Origin: Pseudomonadota bacterium
GTDB taxonomy: Bacteria > Myxococcota_A > UBA9160 > PR03
DNA length: 54,486 nt
Direction of reading: 5' to 3'
NCBI GenBank assembly: GCA_003576805.1
Contig: QEVM01000009.1
Span: 1 to 54,486, forward strand
Part shown: in pieces, positions 39,040 through 47,328 of the stretch
How the letters are laid out: the number at the start of each line of letters is the position of its first letter
How positions within the stretch are numbered: the stretch's first letter is position 1
The notes under the pieces: model-generated
What the model saw: only the letters and a program-made list of their open reading frames with translations
Told to the model about the DNA's origin: nothing
Database searches by the model: none
Program-made: the position numbers and the translations under genes

Positions 39040-40335
39040 ATGAAGCGCACCCGCTCGAAGCAGCTGATGGCGCGCGCGCGACGGGTGATCCCCGGCGGCG
39101 TGAACAGCCCCGTGCGGGCATACGGCTCCGTCGGCGGCACGGCGCCCTTTCTCGCGAAGGGCAAAGGCGCGCGCGTGTGGGACGCCGACGGCAACGAGTA
39201 CGTCGACTACGTCGGCTCGTGGGGACCGCTCGTGCTCGGCCATGCGCATCCCGCCGTGCTGCGTGCGGTGCGCGCGGCCGCCGCGCTCGGCACCAGCTTC
39301 GGCGCGCCGACGGAGCTCGAGGTGCGGCTCGCGGAGGAGGTGTGCCGCGCGCTCCCGTCGGTCGAGCGCGTGCGCTTCGTGTCGTCGGGCACCGAGGCGT
39401 CGATGAGCGCGATCCGGTTGGCGCGCGCCGCGACCGGCCGTGCGCGCATCCTCAAGTTCGACGGCTGCTACCACGGCCACGTCGACGCGCTGCTGGTGGG
39501 CGCCGGCAGCGGCGTCGCGACGCTCGGGATTCCCGGCACGCCCGGCGTGCCCGCGTCGTTCGCGGAGCTCACGGTGCAGGCGCCCTTCAACGACCTCGCC
39601 GCGGTCGAGGACGCGCTGCGGCGTTGGCCCGGCGAGATCGCGTGCATCCTGGTCGAGCCCGTCGCGGGCAACATGGGCTGCGTGCCGCCCGAGCCCGGCT
39701 TCCTCGAAGGGCTCGCCGCGCTCGCGCAGCAGCACGGCGCGCTGCTCGTGTTCGACGAGGTGATGACCGGCTTTCGCGTCGCGTACGGCGGCGCGCAGGA
39801 GCGCTACGGCATCCGGCCCGACCTCACGATCCTCGGCAAGATCGTGGGCGGCGGGCTGCCGGCGGCGGCGTACGGGGGTCGCCGTGAGCTGATGGAGCAG
39901 ATCGCGCCGGAGGGACCCGTCTATCAAGCCGGCACGCTCTCCGGCAATCCGCTCGCGATGGCGGCCGGGCTCGAGACGCTGCGCCGGCTGCGCGCGCCGG
40001 GCGTGTACGCGGAGCTGGAGGCGCGCGCGCGCACGCTGGTCGACGGCTTCACCGGGGCCGCGGAGCGCGCGGGCGTCGAGCTCACGACCGCGGCCGTCGG
40101 CGGCATGTTCGGCTTCTTCTTCCATCCCGGCCCGGTGCGGAACTTCGACGACGCCAAGAAGGCGAACGGCGAGCGCTTCCGGGCGTTCTTCCACGCCATG
40201 CTCGATGCGGGCGTCTACCTCGCACCGTCGGCGTTCGAGGCGGGATTCGTCTCGCTGGCGCACCGTCCGGCGGACGTCGCCGCGACGCTCGCAGCCGCCG
40301 AGAAGGCCTTCCGCAAGGCGGCTCGGGCGCATTGA
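39040..40335 (+). CDS. hemL: Glutamate-1-semialdehyde 2,1-aminomutase
   Basis: 431 residues. PLP enzyme making 5-aminolevulinate in the C5 heme pathway. The N-terminal RVIPGGVNSPVRAY and GAGSGVATLGIPGTPGVP are diagnostic, and PLP Lys267 is in ILGKIVGGGLPAAAYGG. ATG at 39040. Together with gyrA it forms part of the plus-strand run away from the origin; the 126 bases before it hold no gene. Confidence 0.96.
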   Translation: MKRTRSKQLMARARRVIPGGVNSPVRAYGSVGGTAPFLAKGKGARVWDADGNEYVDYVGSWGPLVLGHAHPAVLRAVRAAAALGTSFGAPTELEVRLAEEVCRALPSVERVRFVSSGTEASMSAIRLARAATGRARILKFDGCYHGHVDALLVGAGSGVATLGIPGTPGVPASFAELTVQAPFNDLAAVEDALRRWPGEIACILVEPVAGNMGCVPPEPGFLEGLAALAQQHGALLVFDEVMTGFRVAYGGAQERYGIRPDLTILGKIVGGGLPAAAYGGRRELMEQIAPEGPVYQAGTLSGNPLAMAAGLETLRRLRAPGVYAELEARARTLVDGFTGAAERAGVELTTAAVGGMFGFFFHPGPVRNFDDAKKANGERFRAFFHAMLDAGVYLAPSAFEAGFVSLAHRPADVAATLAAAEKAFRKAARAH

Positions 40336-40411
40336 GGGCCATGGGGGGGTCCGCTAGGATGCGCGCCGCTTTGGACCCGGGGCGACGACGCCCGCGTTGC
40401 GCGGCCCGGTC

Positions 40412-40753
40412 GTGACGGATCCGAAGGACGAAGACGAGAGCGTCTCGAGGCCCACCCCACAGGCCAGCCGACCGCCCGCCCCCGAGCCGACTCCGCCGCA
40501 GCGGACCTCGAAGCAACGGATGGCGTCGGCCTACCAGGGGGCGGTCGAGGCCGTCGTCGCCGTCGTGTTCTGCGCGCTCGTCGGCCACTGGGCCGACCGG
40601 CGCTTCGATTCCGAACCGTGGGGCCTCTTCCTCGGCATGCTCATCGGCTTCGCCGCCTTCTTCGTGCGGCTCTGGCGGATGCGCAGCTTGATGGAGACGC
40701 CGCCGGAGAATCCACCGGAGAGTCCACCGGACCGGGGAGACGGCTCCCCGTGA
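40412..40753 (+). CDS. atpZ: AtpZ/AtpI-family F0F1 ATPase-associated protein
   Basis: About 113 residues from GTG 40412 (TTG at 40397 is an alternative; neither has a clear ribosome site). A Pro-rich N-terminus is followed by two membrane helices (AYQGAVEAVVAVVFCALVGHWAD and WGLFLGMLIGFAAFFVRLWRM) with the GxxxxADRRF motif between them, the signature of AtpZ proteins. Together with AtpI these are thought to form an Mg/Ca transporter or to aid c-ring assembly. First gene of the F0 operon. Confidence 0.88.
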   Translation: MTDPKDEDESVSRPTPQASRPPAPEPTPPQRTSKQRMASAYQGAVEAVVAVVFCALVGHWADRRFDSEPWGLFLGMLIGFAAFFVRLWRMRSLMETPPENPPESPPDRGDGSP

Positions 40754-40814
40754 CGCGCGGCGCGAAGGTCGACACGAGGATCCGCACGGAGAGCGGCTGG
40801 GAGACCGACTGGGG

Positions 40815-41285
40815 ATGGGACGAATCGCCAGTGCCATCGAGCTGCACCCGCTCGAGCGCGTGAACCTCGGGTTCTCCGCCGGCGGTCTGGCCGTCGCCGT
40901 CGCGCTCGCGTCGCCCGCCTTCGCGGCCAGCTATGCGCTCGGCGCGGTGCTGGAGGCGATCAACTTCCGCACGCTCCGCATCGCGTCCGGGCGTCTGCTC
41001 TCCGGGCAGCTCGCCGGCGCGCCGCTCTGGTCGGCCTTGTTCGGGATGCGCCTGGTGATCCTGCTGACCAGCATGGGCATCGCGCTCGTCGCCGGCGCGC
41101 ACCCGCTCGGTCTGCTGCTCGGCGTCTCGACGGTCGTGCCGGCGGTGCTCGCCGGCGCCTGGTGGCTGCGGCCGCCGGTCGATCCGACCGCGCCGCGGCT
41201 CGCGGACGACGATCCCGCGTGGGATCACTGGAGCGTGTGGCGCGGCGACGTGGTGCCGGAAGCGGAAGACGAGGAGACGGCGTGA
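40815..41285 (+). CDS. atpI: ATP synthase subunit I (AtpI-like)
   Basis: 156 residues, four predicted membrane helices in a short polytopic protein, with an acidic C-terminal tail (DVVPEAEDEETA). Sequence identity to AtpI is weak, but size, topology and position between atpZ and atpB support it. Probably assists c-ring assembly. ATG at 40815; its stop overlaps the atpB start. Confidence 0.8.
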   Translation: MGRIASAIELHPLERVNLGFSAGGLAVAVALASPAFAASYALGAVLEAINFRTLRIASGRLLSGQLAGAPLWSALFGMRLVILLTSMGIALVAGAHPLGLLLGVSTVVPAVLAGAWWLRPPVDPTAPRLADDDPAWDHWSVWRGDVVPEAEDEETA

Positions 41286-42001
41286 CCATCTACAGCTTCC
41301 TCGAGAAGAGCGCCGGGATCGATCCCATCCTGCAGGCCGCTGCGCTTGCGGTGGTGCTGCTGTTGCTCGCCGGCTGGAGCGTGCGCCGCTCGCTCGCCGC
41401 GACGCACGGCGGCGTCATTCCGGACGCGGGCGTGTCGGTGCGCAACGTGATCGAGGTGATCTTCGAGGGCCTCGCCAACCTGGGTCACCAGATCATGGGC
41501 GACGACTACAAGCGCTGGATGCCGCTCGTCGGCTCGATCTTCTTCTTCATCCTGATCTCGAACCTGCTCGGCCTCGTGCCCGGCGTGGGCGGCGCCACCA
41601 GCGACATCGCCCCGGGCTTCGCCTGGGCCATCATCGTGTTCGTCGTCTACAACTACGTCGGCATCCGCAAGCACGGCGCGCAGTACCTCTACCAGTTCAT
41701 GGGTCCCAGCTTGTTCACGCTGCACATCGGCGGCAAGCATTACCACGTGCGCGCGCTGGCTCCTCTGATGATGCTGATCGAGATCCCGCTCCACTTCGCG
41801 CGCATCTTCACGCTGGCGATCCGTCTCGTCGCCAACATGTTCGCGGATCACACCGTCGTCGCCGTCTGGCTCGGCCTGGTCCCCGCCCTGCTGCCCGGCG
41901 TGTTCATGGGGCTCGGGCTGGTGATCTGCTTCATCCAGGCGTTCGTGTTCTCGCTGCTCACGATGATCTACATCGGCTTGGCGCTCCAGGAAGCGCACTG
42001 A
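41282..42001 (+). CDS. atpB: F0 ATP synthase a subunit
   Basis: 239 residues from a GTG overlapping the atpI stop (GTGA). Five to six membrane helices. The essential Arg is in FTLAIRLVANMFADHTVV and the last helix QAFVFSLLTMIYIGLA carries the conserved Gln/Tyr region. Forms the proton or sodium half-channels against the c ring. Confidence 0.95.
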   Translation: MTIYSFLEKSAGIDPILQAAALAVVLLLLAGWSVRRSLAATHGGVIPDAGVSVRNVIEVIFEGLANLGHQIMGDDYKRWMPLVGSIFFFILISNLLGLVPGVGGATSDIAPGFAWAIIVFVVYNYVGIRKHGAQYLYQFMGPSLFTLHIGGKHYHVRALAPLMMLIEIPLHFARIFTLAIRLVANMFADHTVVAVWLGLVPALLPGVFMGLGLVICFIQAFVFSLLTMIYIGLALQEAH

Positions 42002-42052
42002 CGCTTCCGGACGCGGGCCCATTGGATGCCCACTCGGGCGAGGGAGAGAAGC

Positions 42053-42370
42053 ATGGCTCGATATGCGAAGTTGCTGGTGTACACGGTGATGGCGGCGCTC
42101 GCGCCGGCCGCTGCGTTCGCGCAGGAGGCGGGCGAGGCCGCGGGTGCGGGCTGGGGCCCGGCGCTCGGCGCGGGCATCGCGTTCGGCCTCGCGGCGCTCG
42201 GCGGCACGATCGGCCAGGGCCTGACCGCCGGAAACACCACGGCCGGCATCGCGCGCAATCCGGGCGCGGCGGGCGCGATGAACGTTCCGTTCATTCTCGG
42301 CATGGCGCTCATCGAGTCGATCGCGCTGGTCGGCTTCGTGACCGCGTACCTGCTGATCGGCCGCATCTGA
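42053..42370 (+). CDS. atpE: F0 ATP synthase c subunit
   Basis: 105 residues from the ATG at 42053, with GGGAGAG seven bases upstream; an ATG at 42026 is in frame. Residues 1-24 look like a signal peptide ending AFAQ, as in other c subunits of this group. The two c helices follow: GIAFGLAALGGTIGQG with Gln55, the ARNPGA loop, and MALIESIALVGFV with the ion-carrying Glu88. Gln55 and Glu88-Ser89 match three ligand positions of sodium-type c subunits, but Pro and Thr/Tyr positions of that type are not kept, so the coupling ion is open. Confidence 0.95.
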   Translation: MARYAKLLVYTVMAALAPAAAFAQEAGEAAGAGWGPALGAGIAFGLAALGGTIGQGLTAGNTTAGIARNPGAAGAMNVPFILGMALIESIALVGFVTAYLLIGRI

Positions 42371-42440
42371 TCCCTCGCCGCACGCTCCGGGCGTACTCGC
42401 GAGAGAGCGCCGGAGCGAGCTGGACGCGAGAGCCTCTGCT

Positions 42441-42474
42441 CCGCCCGGTGTTCTCGGAAGAGAACACCGGGCGG
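42441..42474 (+). terminator. Strong hairpin after atpE, possible terminator
   Basis: CCGCCCGGTGTTCTC at 42441-42455, a GGAA loop, then the exact complement at 42460-42474. A GGAA tetraloop on a 15-base stem is very stable. It starts 70 bases after the atpE stop. No T-run follows, so it may protect the mRNA end or work with Rho rather than act as a classical intrinsic terminator. Confidence 0.55.
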
Positions 42475-42633
42475 GAGCGCGGCGCGGACCTCACCCCGTT
42501 GTTGGTTTCCGCGACGCACACTGTGCTCCCGCCCGGTGTCTCCGATCCCGCGCGGCCCCCGGTCCCGTCGAAGGGGCGGTTGCGGGAGGCGTCTCGCGAC
42601 GCCGCCCGAGCGAGAGAGCAAGCGCCGTGCCGT

Positions 42634-42667
42634 GCGACGAGCGCGCTCCGCGGAGCGCGCTCGTCGC
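42634..42667. repeat. 34-base perfect palindrome upstream of tmk
   Basis: GCGACGAGCGCGCTCCG at 42634-42650 is followed directly by its exact complement at 42651-42667, with no loop. It lies about 75-105 bases before tmk. It could be a protein-binding site, a terminator stem or the footprint of a mobile repeat; no T-run is present. Confidence 0.7.
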
Positions 42668-42740
42668 GTTTCGCGCCCGGCGCCGCGCGCCGTCGTGAAC
42701 GCGACGCCTCCGAGTGTCGACGCGCGTGCGCGAGCCCCCC

Positions 42741-43346
42741 GTGAACGGCGGTCGGCTGCTCGTCTTCGAGGGCATCGACGGCAGCGGCAAGTCCACGCAG
42801 CTGCGGCTGCTCGACGAGCACCTGCGCGCGCGCGGCGTCGAGACGGTCGTCACGCACGAGCCGACCGACGGCGTCTGGGGCCGGCGCATCCGCGCGATGG
42901 CGCGTTCGGGCGAGCGCGTCGCGCCCGATGAGGAGCTGCGCTGGTTCGTCGAGGACCGCCGCGAGCACGTCGCGAGCGTGCTGCGTCCGGCGCTCGGCGC
43001 GGGACGCCTCGTGCTGTGCGACCGCTACTTCCTCTCGACGGTGGCGTACCAGGGCGTGCGTGGCTTCGATCCGCAGCGGCTGCTCGAGGAGGCGGAGACG
43101 GAGTTCCCGCTGCCCGATCTCGCGCTGCTCTTCGAGGTCGACGCCGCGGCCGGGCTCGCGCGCGTCGCCGCGCGCGGCGGCGCAGCGGAGCCGGTGTTCG
43201 AGGAGAACGCGTATCTCGCGCGCGTCGCCGCGGTGTTCGCGTCGCTCGACCGCCCGTACCTCGCGCGGGTCGCAGCGAACGCGCCGATCGAGGCGGTGCA
43301 CCGCGCCGTGCTCGCGATCGTGCGGCAGCGGATCGGGATCGCGTGA
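42741..43346 (+). CDS. tmk: Thymidylate kinase
   Basis: 201 residues from GTG 42741, which gives the usual short lead before the P-loop; GTG at 42714 would add nine residues. P-loop FEGIDGSGKST at 10-18, DR(Y/F) motif CDRYFLSTVAYQG, and LLFEVDAAAGLARV are conserved. Makes dTDP. HEPTD after the P-loop lacks the REPGGT sequence of most bacterial enzymes, a mild divergence. Confidence 0.93.
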   Translation: MNGGRLLVFEGIDGSGKSTQLRLLDEHLRARGVETVVTHEPTDGVWGRRIRAMARSGERVAPDEELRWFVEDRREHVASVLRPALGAGRLVLCDRYFLSTVAYQGVRGFDPQRLLEEAETEFPLPDLALLFEVDAAAGLARVAARGGAAEPVFEENAYLARVAAVFASLDRPYLARVAANAPIEAVHRAVLAIVRQRIGIA

Positions 43347-43361
43347 TCTAGCTTTGCGCCC

Positions 43362-44093
43362 GTGACCAGCGAGACGTCCCTGCTCTCGACCCGAGCGGTT
43401 CCGCCGCGCGAGCGCCTCATCGCCGCACTCGACGTGCCGTCGCCGGACGACGCGCGCCGCCTCGTCACCGCGCTCGGCGACGCGGTCTGCTTCTACAAGC
43501 TCGGCTTCGAGCTGCTGATGAGCGGCGCGTACTTCGCGCTGGCGGACGAGCTCGCCGGCGCCGGCAAGAAGCTCTTCCTCGACCTGAAGCTCTACGACAT
43601 CCCCGAGACGGTCGGCCGCGCGATGCGCAGCCTGCGCGCGCGCCGCGCGCAGTTCGTGACCGTGCACTACGGCGCGCGCGTGCTCGAGGCGGCGTGCCGC
43701 GAGCGCGGCGAGCTCGGCATCCTCGCCGTCACCGTGCTGACCAGCATCGGCCCCGACGACCTGCGCGACCTCGGCTATCCGGCCGGCGTCGCCGCCGAGC
43801 AGCTCGTGATCGAGCGCGCGCGTCGCGCATTCGAGATCGGCTGCGAGGGTGTGGTCGCGTCGCCGCTCGAAGCGGCGCGGATCCGCGCCGCGGTGGGGCC
43901 CAAGCTCGCGATCGTGACGCCCGGCATCCGGCCCGCGACGGCTGCCGACGACCAGCGCCGCGTCGCGACGCCGCGCGCGGCCTTCGAGAGCGGCGCCGAC
44001 TACATCGTGGTCGGCCGCCCGATCCGGGACGCCGTGGATCCTCGCGGCGCCGCCCTCGCGATCCAAGAAACGATCGCGAGCGTGTTCGCCTAG
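43362..44093 (+). CDS. pyrF: Orotidine-5'-phosphate decarboxylase
   Basis: 243 residues from a GTG 16 bases after tmk. ALDVPS (Asp24), KLGFEL (Lys46) and the catalytic DLKLYDIP array (Asp74, Lys76, Asp79) are intact; TPGIRP is the phosphate-binding loop. Last step of UMP synthesis. Neighbouring tmk gives a small pyrimidine-nucleotide operon. Confidence 0.95.
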   Translation: MTSETSLLSTRAVPPRERLIAALDVPSPDDARRLVTALGDAVCFYKLGFELLMSGAYFALADELAGAGKKLFLDLKLYDIPETVGRAMRSLRARRAQFVTVHYGARVLEAACRERGELGILAVTVLTSIGPDDLRDLGYPAGVAAEQLVIERARRAFEIGCEGVVASPLEAARIRAAVGPKLAIVTPGIRPATAADDQRRVATPRAAFESGADYIVVGRPIRDAVDPRGAALAIQETIASVFA

Positions 44094-44202
44094 CGGCTGC
44101 CGGCCCACGCCGTCGCGCGGCGGCGCCGTTCTCTCCGCACGGTCGCCCATCGATTCGAAACACCGTCAAGCGCGCCGACCGACGGGTCGACACGCAGCTT
44201 CG

Positions 44203-46137
44203 ATGCAAGAGCTGGCGACACTGCTTCTGGCGGTCGGCGGGGTCGTGTACCTCGCGCTGGCGGCGGCGCTGATGCGGAACCGCCCCGGGCCGGGCGCACG
44301 CACGATCGCGTGCGGGCTCTTCGCGATCGCCGTCTGGGTCGTGATGGCGGTGGTGGAGCTGCGCACCGCGAACGTCGCGGACTTCGTGCTCGCCGCGAAG
44401 GTGAAGTACACCGCGATCGCGCTGGTGCCGCCGCTCCTGTTCCTCTTCCTGCTGCGCTGCACCGAGCGCGTCGGACTCGCGACGACCGCCCGCCTGGCGC
44501 TTCTGTTCGTGATTCCGGTCGCGACGATCGCGGCCGCATGGACCAACGAGCTGCACGAGATCATGTGGGCGCACCCGCCGGTGGACGCCGGCGGGGAGCG
44601 CTCGTCGCGCATGCCCTGGGGTCCGTGGTTCTGGTACGTGCACGTGCCCTACAGCTACGTGCTGACGGGCGCGTCGCTGGTGCTGCTGGCGGACGAATGG
44701 CGCCGCGCGGCGAAGCTGCAGCGCTCGCAGATCGCTCCGCTGATGGCAGGCATCCTGATTCCCTCGGTGGTGAACGTGCTGTTCACGACCGGGCTGCTGA
44801 AGACGCACGGCTTCGGTCCGACGCCGCTCGCCTTCGTCGCGAGCGGCCTGCTGTTCTCGTGGGGCTTCGTGCGCCGCGACCTCTTCCGCCTGGCGCCGGT
44901 CGCGTACCAGGCCGTCTTCGAGCAGATGCACGACGGCGTGCTGATCTCCGACCCCGAGCACCGCGTCGTCAACGTGAACCGCGCCGCGCTCGACATGACC
45001 GCGCGCAGCGCCGACGCCGTGCTCGGCTACCGCATCGAGGACGTGCTGCCCGCCGACGCGCGGATCGCGCGCGCGCTCACCGCGGCGGAACGCGCGACGG
45101 TCGAGTGCGAGACGCCCGACGGCCGGCGGCTGGAGGTGGGCATCTCGCCGGTGACCGGCTCGGCGGGCCGCGCGCGCGGGCGCGTCGTCCTGCTGCGCGA
45201 CGTGACCGAGCGCGAGCGCACCCTCGCTGCGCTGCGCGAGAGCGAGGCGCTCGTGCGCGGCATCGTCGAGCACTCGCCGAACGGCATCCTGCGGCTGCGG
45301 CCGCGACGCGGACCCGACGGCGACGTGCGCGACTTCGACTGCATCTTCGCGAACCCCGCCGCCGCGTCGTTCATCGGGCGCCCCGAGGCGGAGCTGGTCG
45401 GCCGTCCGTTCAAGGGCGCCGTGCACCCGTACACCGCGGGCCTCTTCCAGGCGTTCCGCGAGGTGGTGCGCACGCGCGCGAGCTGCGAGGTCGAGCGCAC
45501 GGTCGTGCGCGGCGGGCGCGAGATCTGGCTGCGCTTCCTCGCCGCGCCGGCGGGCGAGGACCTGATCGTCACCTGCGTGGACGTGACCGAGGACAAGCAT
45601 CGCGAGATAGCGATGGAGGCGGCCGCGTCGCAGGACGCGCTGACGGGCCTCCTCAACCGGCGCGGCTTCGAGACCGACGCGCCCAGCCTGCTGCGCGACG
45701 GCGGCGGGTCGTCGCGCCCGTGCGCGCTGCTCTATGCCGACCTCGACCGCTTCAAGGAGGTCAACGACCGCTTCGGGCACGAGGCGGGCGACCTCGTCTT
45801 GTGCGAGTTCGCGGCGCGCATGCAGCGCTGCACGCGCGGCCCCGACTTGATGGCGCGCCTCGGCGGCGACGAGTTCGTGCTGCTGCTGCTCGACACCGGG
45901 CTCGACGGCGCGCTCTGGGTCGCCGAGCGGCTGCTCACGAGCTCGCACCAGGCGATCCGCGTCGACCAGCACGCGATCGACTGCACGCCGAGCATCGGCA
46001 TCGCGCTGCACCCCGAGCACGCGAGCGAGCTGAAGGCGCTGCTCCAGGCCGCCGACCGCGCGATGTACGACGCCAAGGCCCGCGGCGGCGGCGTCGCCGT
46101 CGCCGGCCGCGCGGCGGTCGGCGCGCGCTCGAGCTGA
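44203..46137 (+). CDS. Membrane diguanylate cyclase with 7TM sensor and PAS domains
   Basis: 644 residues. Seven hydrophobic helices over residues 1-225 resemble the HisKA_7TM sensory module. Two PAS domains follow (about 225-340 and 345-475), then a GGDEF domain (about 480-640). The active site reads GGDEF at 554-558 exactly, with the metal/GTP residues RFKEVNDRFGHEAGD upstream, and the inhibitory I-site RGPD at 545-548 is present at the canonical five-residue spacing. So it should make cyclic di-GMP and be feedback-inhibited by it. ATG at 44203. No EAL domain. A single gene after pyrF. Confidence 0.92.
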   Translation: MQELATLLLAVGGVVYLALAAALMRNRPGPGARTIACGLFAIAVWVVMAVVELRTANVADFVLAAKVKYTAIALVPPLLFLFLLRCTERVGLATTARLALLFVIPVATIAAAWTNELHEIMWAHPPVDAGGERSSRMPWGPWFWYVHVPYSYVLTGASLVLLADEWRRAAKLQRSQIAPLMAGILIPSVVNVLFTTGLLKTHGFGPTPLAFVASGLLFSWGFVRRDLFRLAPVAYQAVFEQMHDGVLISDPEHRVVNVNRAALDMTARSADAVLGYRIEDVLPADARIARALTAAERATVECETPDGRRLEVGISPVTGSAGRARGRVVLLRDVTERERTLAALRESEALVRGIVEHSPNGILRLRPRRGPDGDVRDFDCIFANPAAASFIGRPEAELVGRPFKGAVHPYTAGLFQAFREVVRTRASCEVERTVVRGGREIWLRFLAAPAGEDLIVTCVDVTEDKHREIAMEAAASQDALTGLLNRRGFETDAPSLLRDGGGSSRPCALLYADLDRFKEVNDRFGHEAGDLVLCEFAARMQRCTRGPDLMARLGGDEFVLLLLDTGLDGALWVAERLLTSSHQAIRVDQHAIDCTPSIGIALHPEHASELKALLQAADRAMYDAKARGGGVAVAGRAAVGARSS

Positions 46138-46240
46138 GCGCCGCCGCGCGCGGCGTGCCCGGCGGCGCCCGACGAGACCGCGGCACGCGATCTGCAACGA
46201 AGTTCTCTCGAATGCGGATGCCCCGCACGGAGGAACTGCC

Positions 46241-46447
46241 ATGCACCGCTCCGAGACGCGCGAGCTCGCCAACTGCGCGATCTGCGGCGCCGAGATCGCG
46301 CCCGCCACCGACCGCGCCTTCGCCTTCGGCGTCGACTCGTACCTCTGCTACGCCTGCGCCGTGAAGCGCGGCGGCAGCTGGAACGAGCTGCACGACCACT
46401 GGGACGCCGACCCCGATACCAGCGAGGTCGAGCGCGCCGAGCGCTGA
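46241..46447 (+). CDS. Small zinc-ribbon-like protein
   Basis: 68 residues. Two CxxC pairs (Cys12/Cys15 and Cys36/Cys39) in CAICGAEI and LCYACAVKRGG suggest one zinc site. ATG preceded by GGAGGA at good spacing, and codon use matches neighbours. C-terminal half is acidic. Cytoplasmic; function unknown. It is antisense to the region where the missing half of the CarS-like remnant would be expected. Confidence 0.75.
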   Translation: MHRSETRELANCAICGAEIAPATDRAFAFGVDSYLCYACAVKRGGSWNELHDHWDADPDTSEVERAER

Positions 46448-46449
46448 GC

Positions 46450-46758
46450 GGGCTTCAGCGCGCGGTCGACCAGCTCGATCGCGGCGATCGACGCGAAGTC
46501 GTGCAGCACGCTGCGCTGCACGGCGAACACCGCTGCCGTGCCGATCGCGACGAGGATCGGGCCGCGCCACGTCTTGCTGTGTCCGAAGAGCGGGCGCCCG
46601 CGGAAGCGACGGTCGCCGTCGATCGGCCGCGCCAGGAACGGCAGCCAGTCGTACTTCATGAAGACGCCGTGCAGCGCCGCGGCGCCGAGCAGCGGCAGCA
46701 GCAGCCACGCGAGGCCGGCCAGCTCGGAGGCGAGTCGGCGGCGCGGGTGGCGCGCCGG
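46450..46758 (-). pseudogene. Truncated CDP-archaeol synthase (CarS/DUF46)-like gene
   Basis: The minus-strand frame that begins directly after the CBS gene stop encodes a hydrophobic helix (LAGLAWLLLPLLGAAALHGVF), then MKYDWLPFLARPIDG and RGRPLFGHSKTWRGPILVAIGTAAVF, which is the conserved N-terminal half of CarS-like proteins (PxDGG, FG-KTWRG). Homology fades after about 46,450 and the frame then runs antisense through the zinc-ribbon gene. The C-terminal half with the ELPNSF/KRR region is not there. There is no ATG, GTG or TTG before the first helix; the first ATG (46659) would cut it off. Best read as a decayed or truncated gene. Confidence 0.6.
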
Positions 46759-47328
46759 TCAGCGCTTCTGCAGCCGCTCGCGCAACGCGTCGAGCTCCCG
46801 CAGCAGGACCTGGCGCGTCTTCTCGCCGGCTCGCTCGAGCTGCTCGTTGACGGGCGCGAGGCGCTCGCGAACGTCCTCGAGCAGCCGCTCGAGCCCGGTG
46901 CCGTGCCGCGCGTCGCGATACTGCGTGCGCAGCGCCGTGCCGAGCGTGTCGAGCTCGTCGCCGAGATGGGCCACGAGGTCGTCGAGGCTCACGATCCCGA
47001 CCACCTGCTCGTCGCGCACCACCGGCACGCGGCGGATCCCGTCCGAGCGCATGCGCGCGACGACGGCCTCGATCGATTCGGTGGGCGCGACCGTCGCGAC
47101 CGGCTTCGTCATCACGCGCTCCGCGGTGGTTTCGCGGGCGCGCTTGCCGGCGGCGACCACGCGCAGCGCGAGGTCGCGGTCCGTCACGATCCCGATCGGA
47201 CGCCGCCGCTCGTCGGTGACGACGAGGCAGCCGACCGCGTCGCCGCGCATCTTCTCCGCCAGCTCGCGGACGCTCGCGTGCAGGTCGACGGTCGAGACGT
47301 CCTTCACGAAGTGCCGCGCCTCACGCAT
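46759..47328 (-). CDS. CBS-domain pair protein with C-terminal helix
   Basis: 189 residues. Two CBS motifs: VGCLVVTDERRRPIGIVTDRDLALRV (about 32-57) and RRVPVVRDEQVVGIVSLDDLVAHL (about 98-121), separated by an MTKPVATV strand. A charged helix (LRTQYRDARHGTGLERLLEDVRERL...) ends the protein. CBS pairs sense adenine nucleotides. Its start overlaps the end of the second CBS gene by eight bases, so the two are co-expressed. Confidence 0.88.
   Translation of the reverse strand: MREARHFVKDVSTVDLHASVRELAEKMRGDAVGCLVVTDERRRPIGIVTDRDLALRVVAAGKRARETTAERVMTKPVATVAPTESIEAVVARMRSDGIRRVPVVRDEQVVGIVSLDDLVAHLGDELDTLGTALRTQYRDARHGTGLERLLEDVRERLAPVNEQLERAGEKTRQVLLRELDALRERLQKR

Larger units (their letters stand above)
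42371..42740. other. 370-base intergenic region between atpE and tmk
   Basis: No gene supported. It contains a 15-base-arm hairpin (42441-42474), a partial repeat of its CCCGCCCGGTGT arm near 42,530, and a 34-base perfect palindrome (42634-42667). It ends the ATP synthase transcript and probably starts the tmk-pyrF transcript. Confidence 0.6.
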
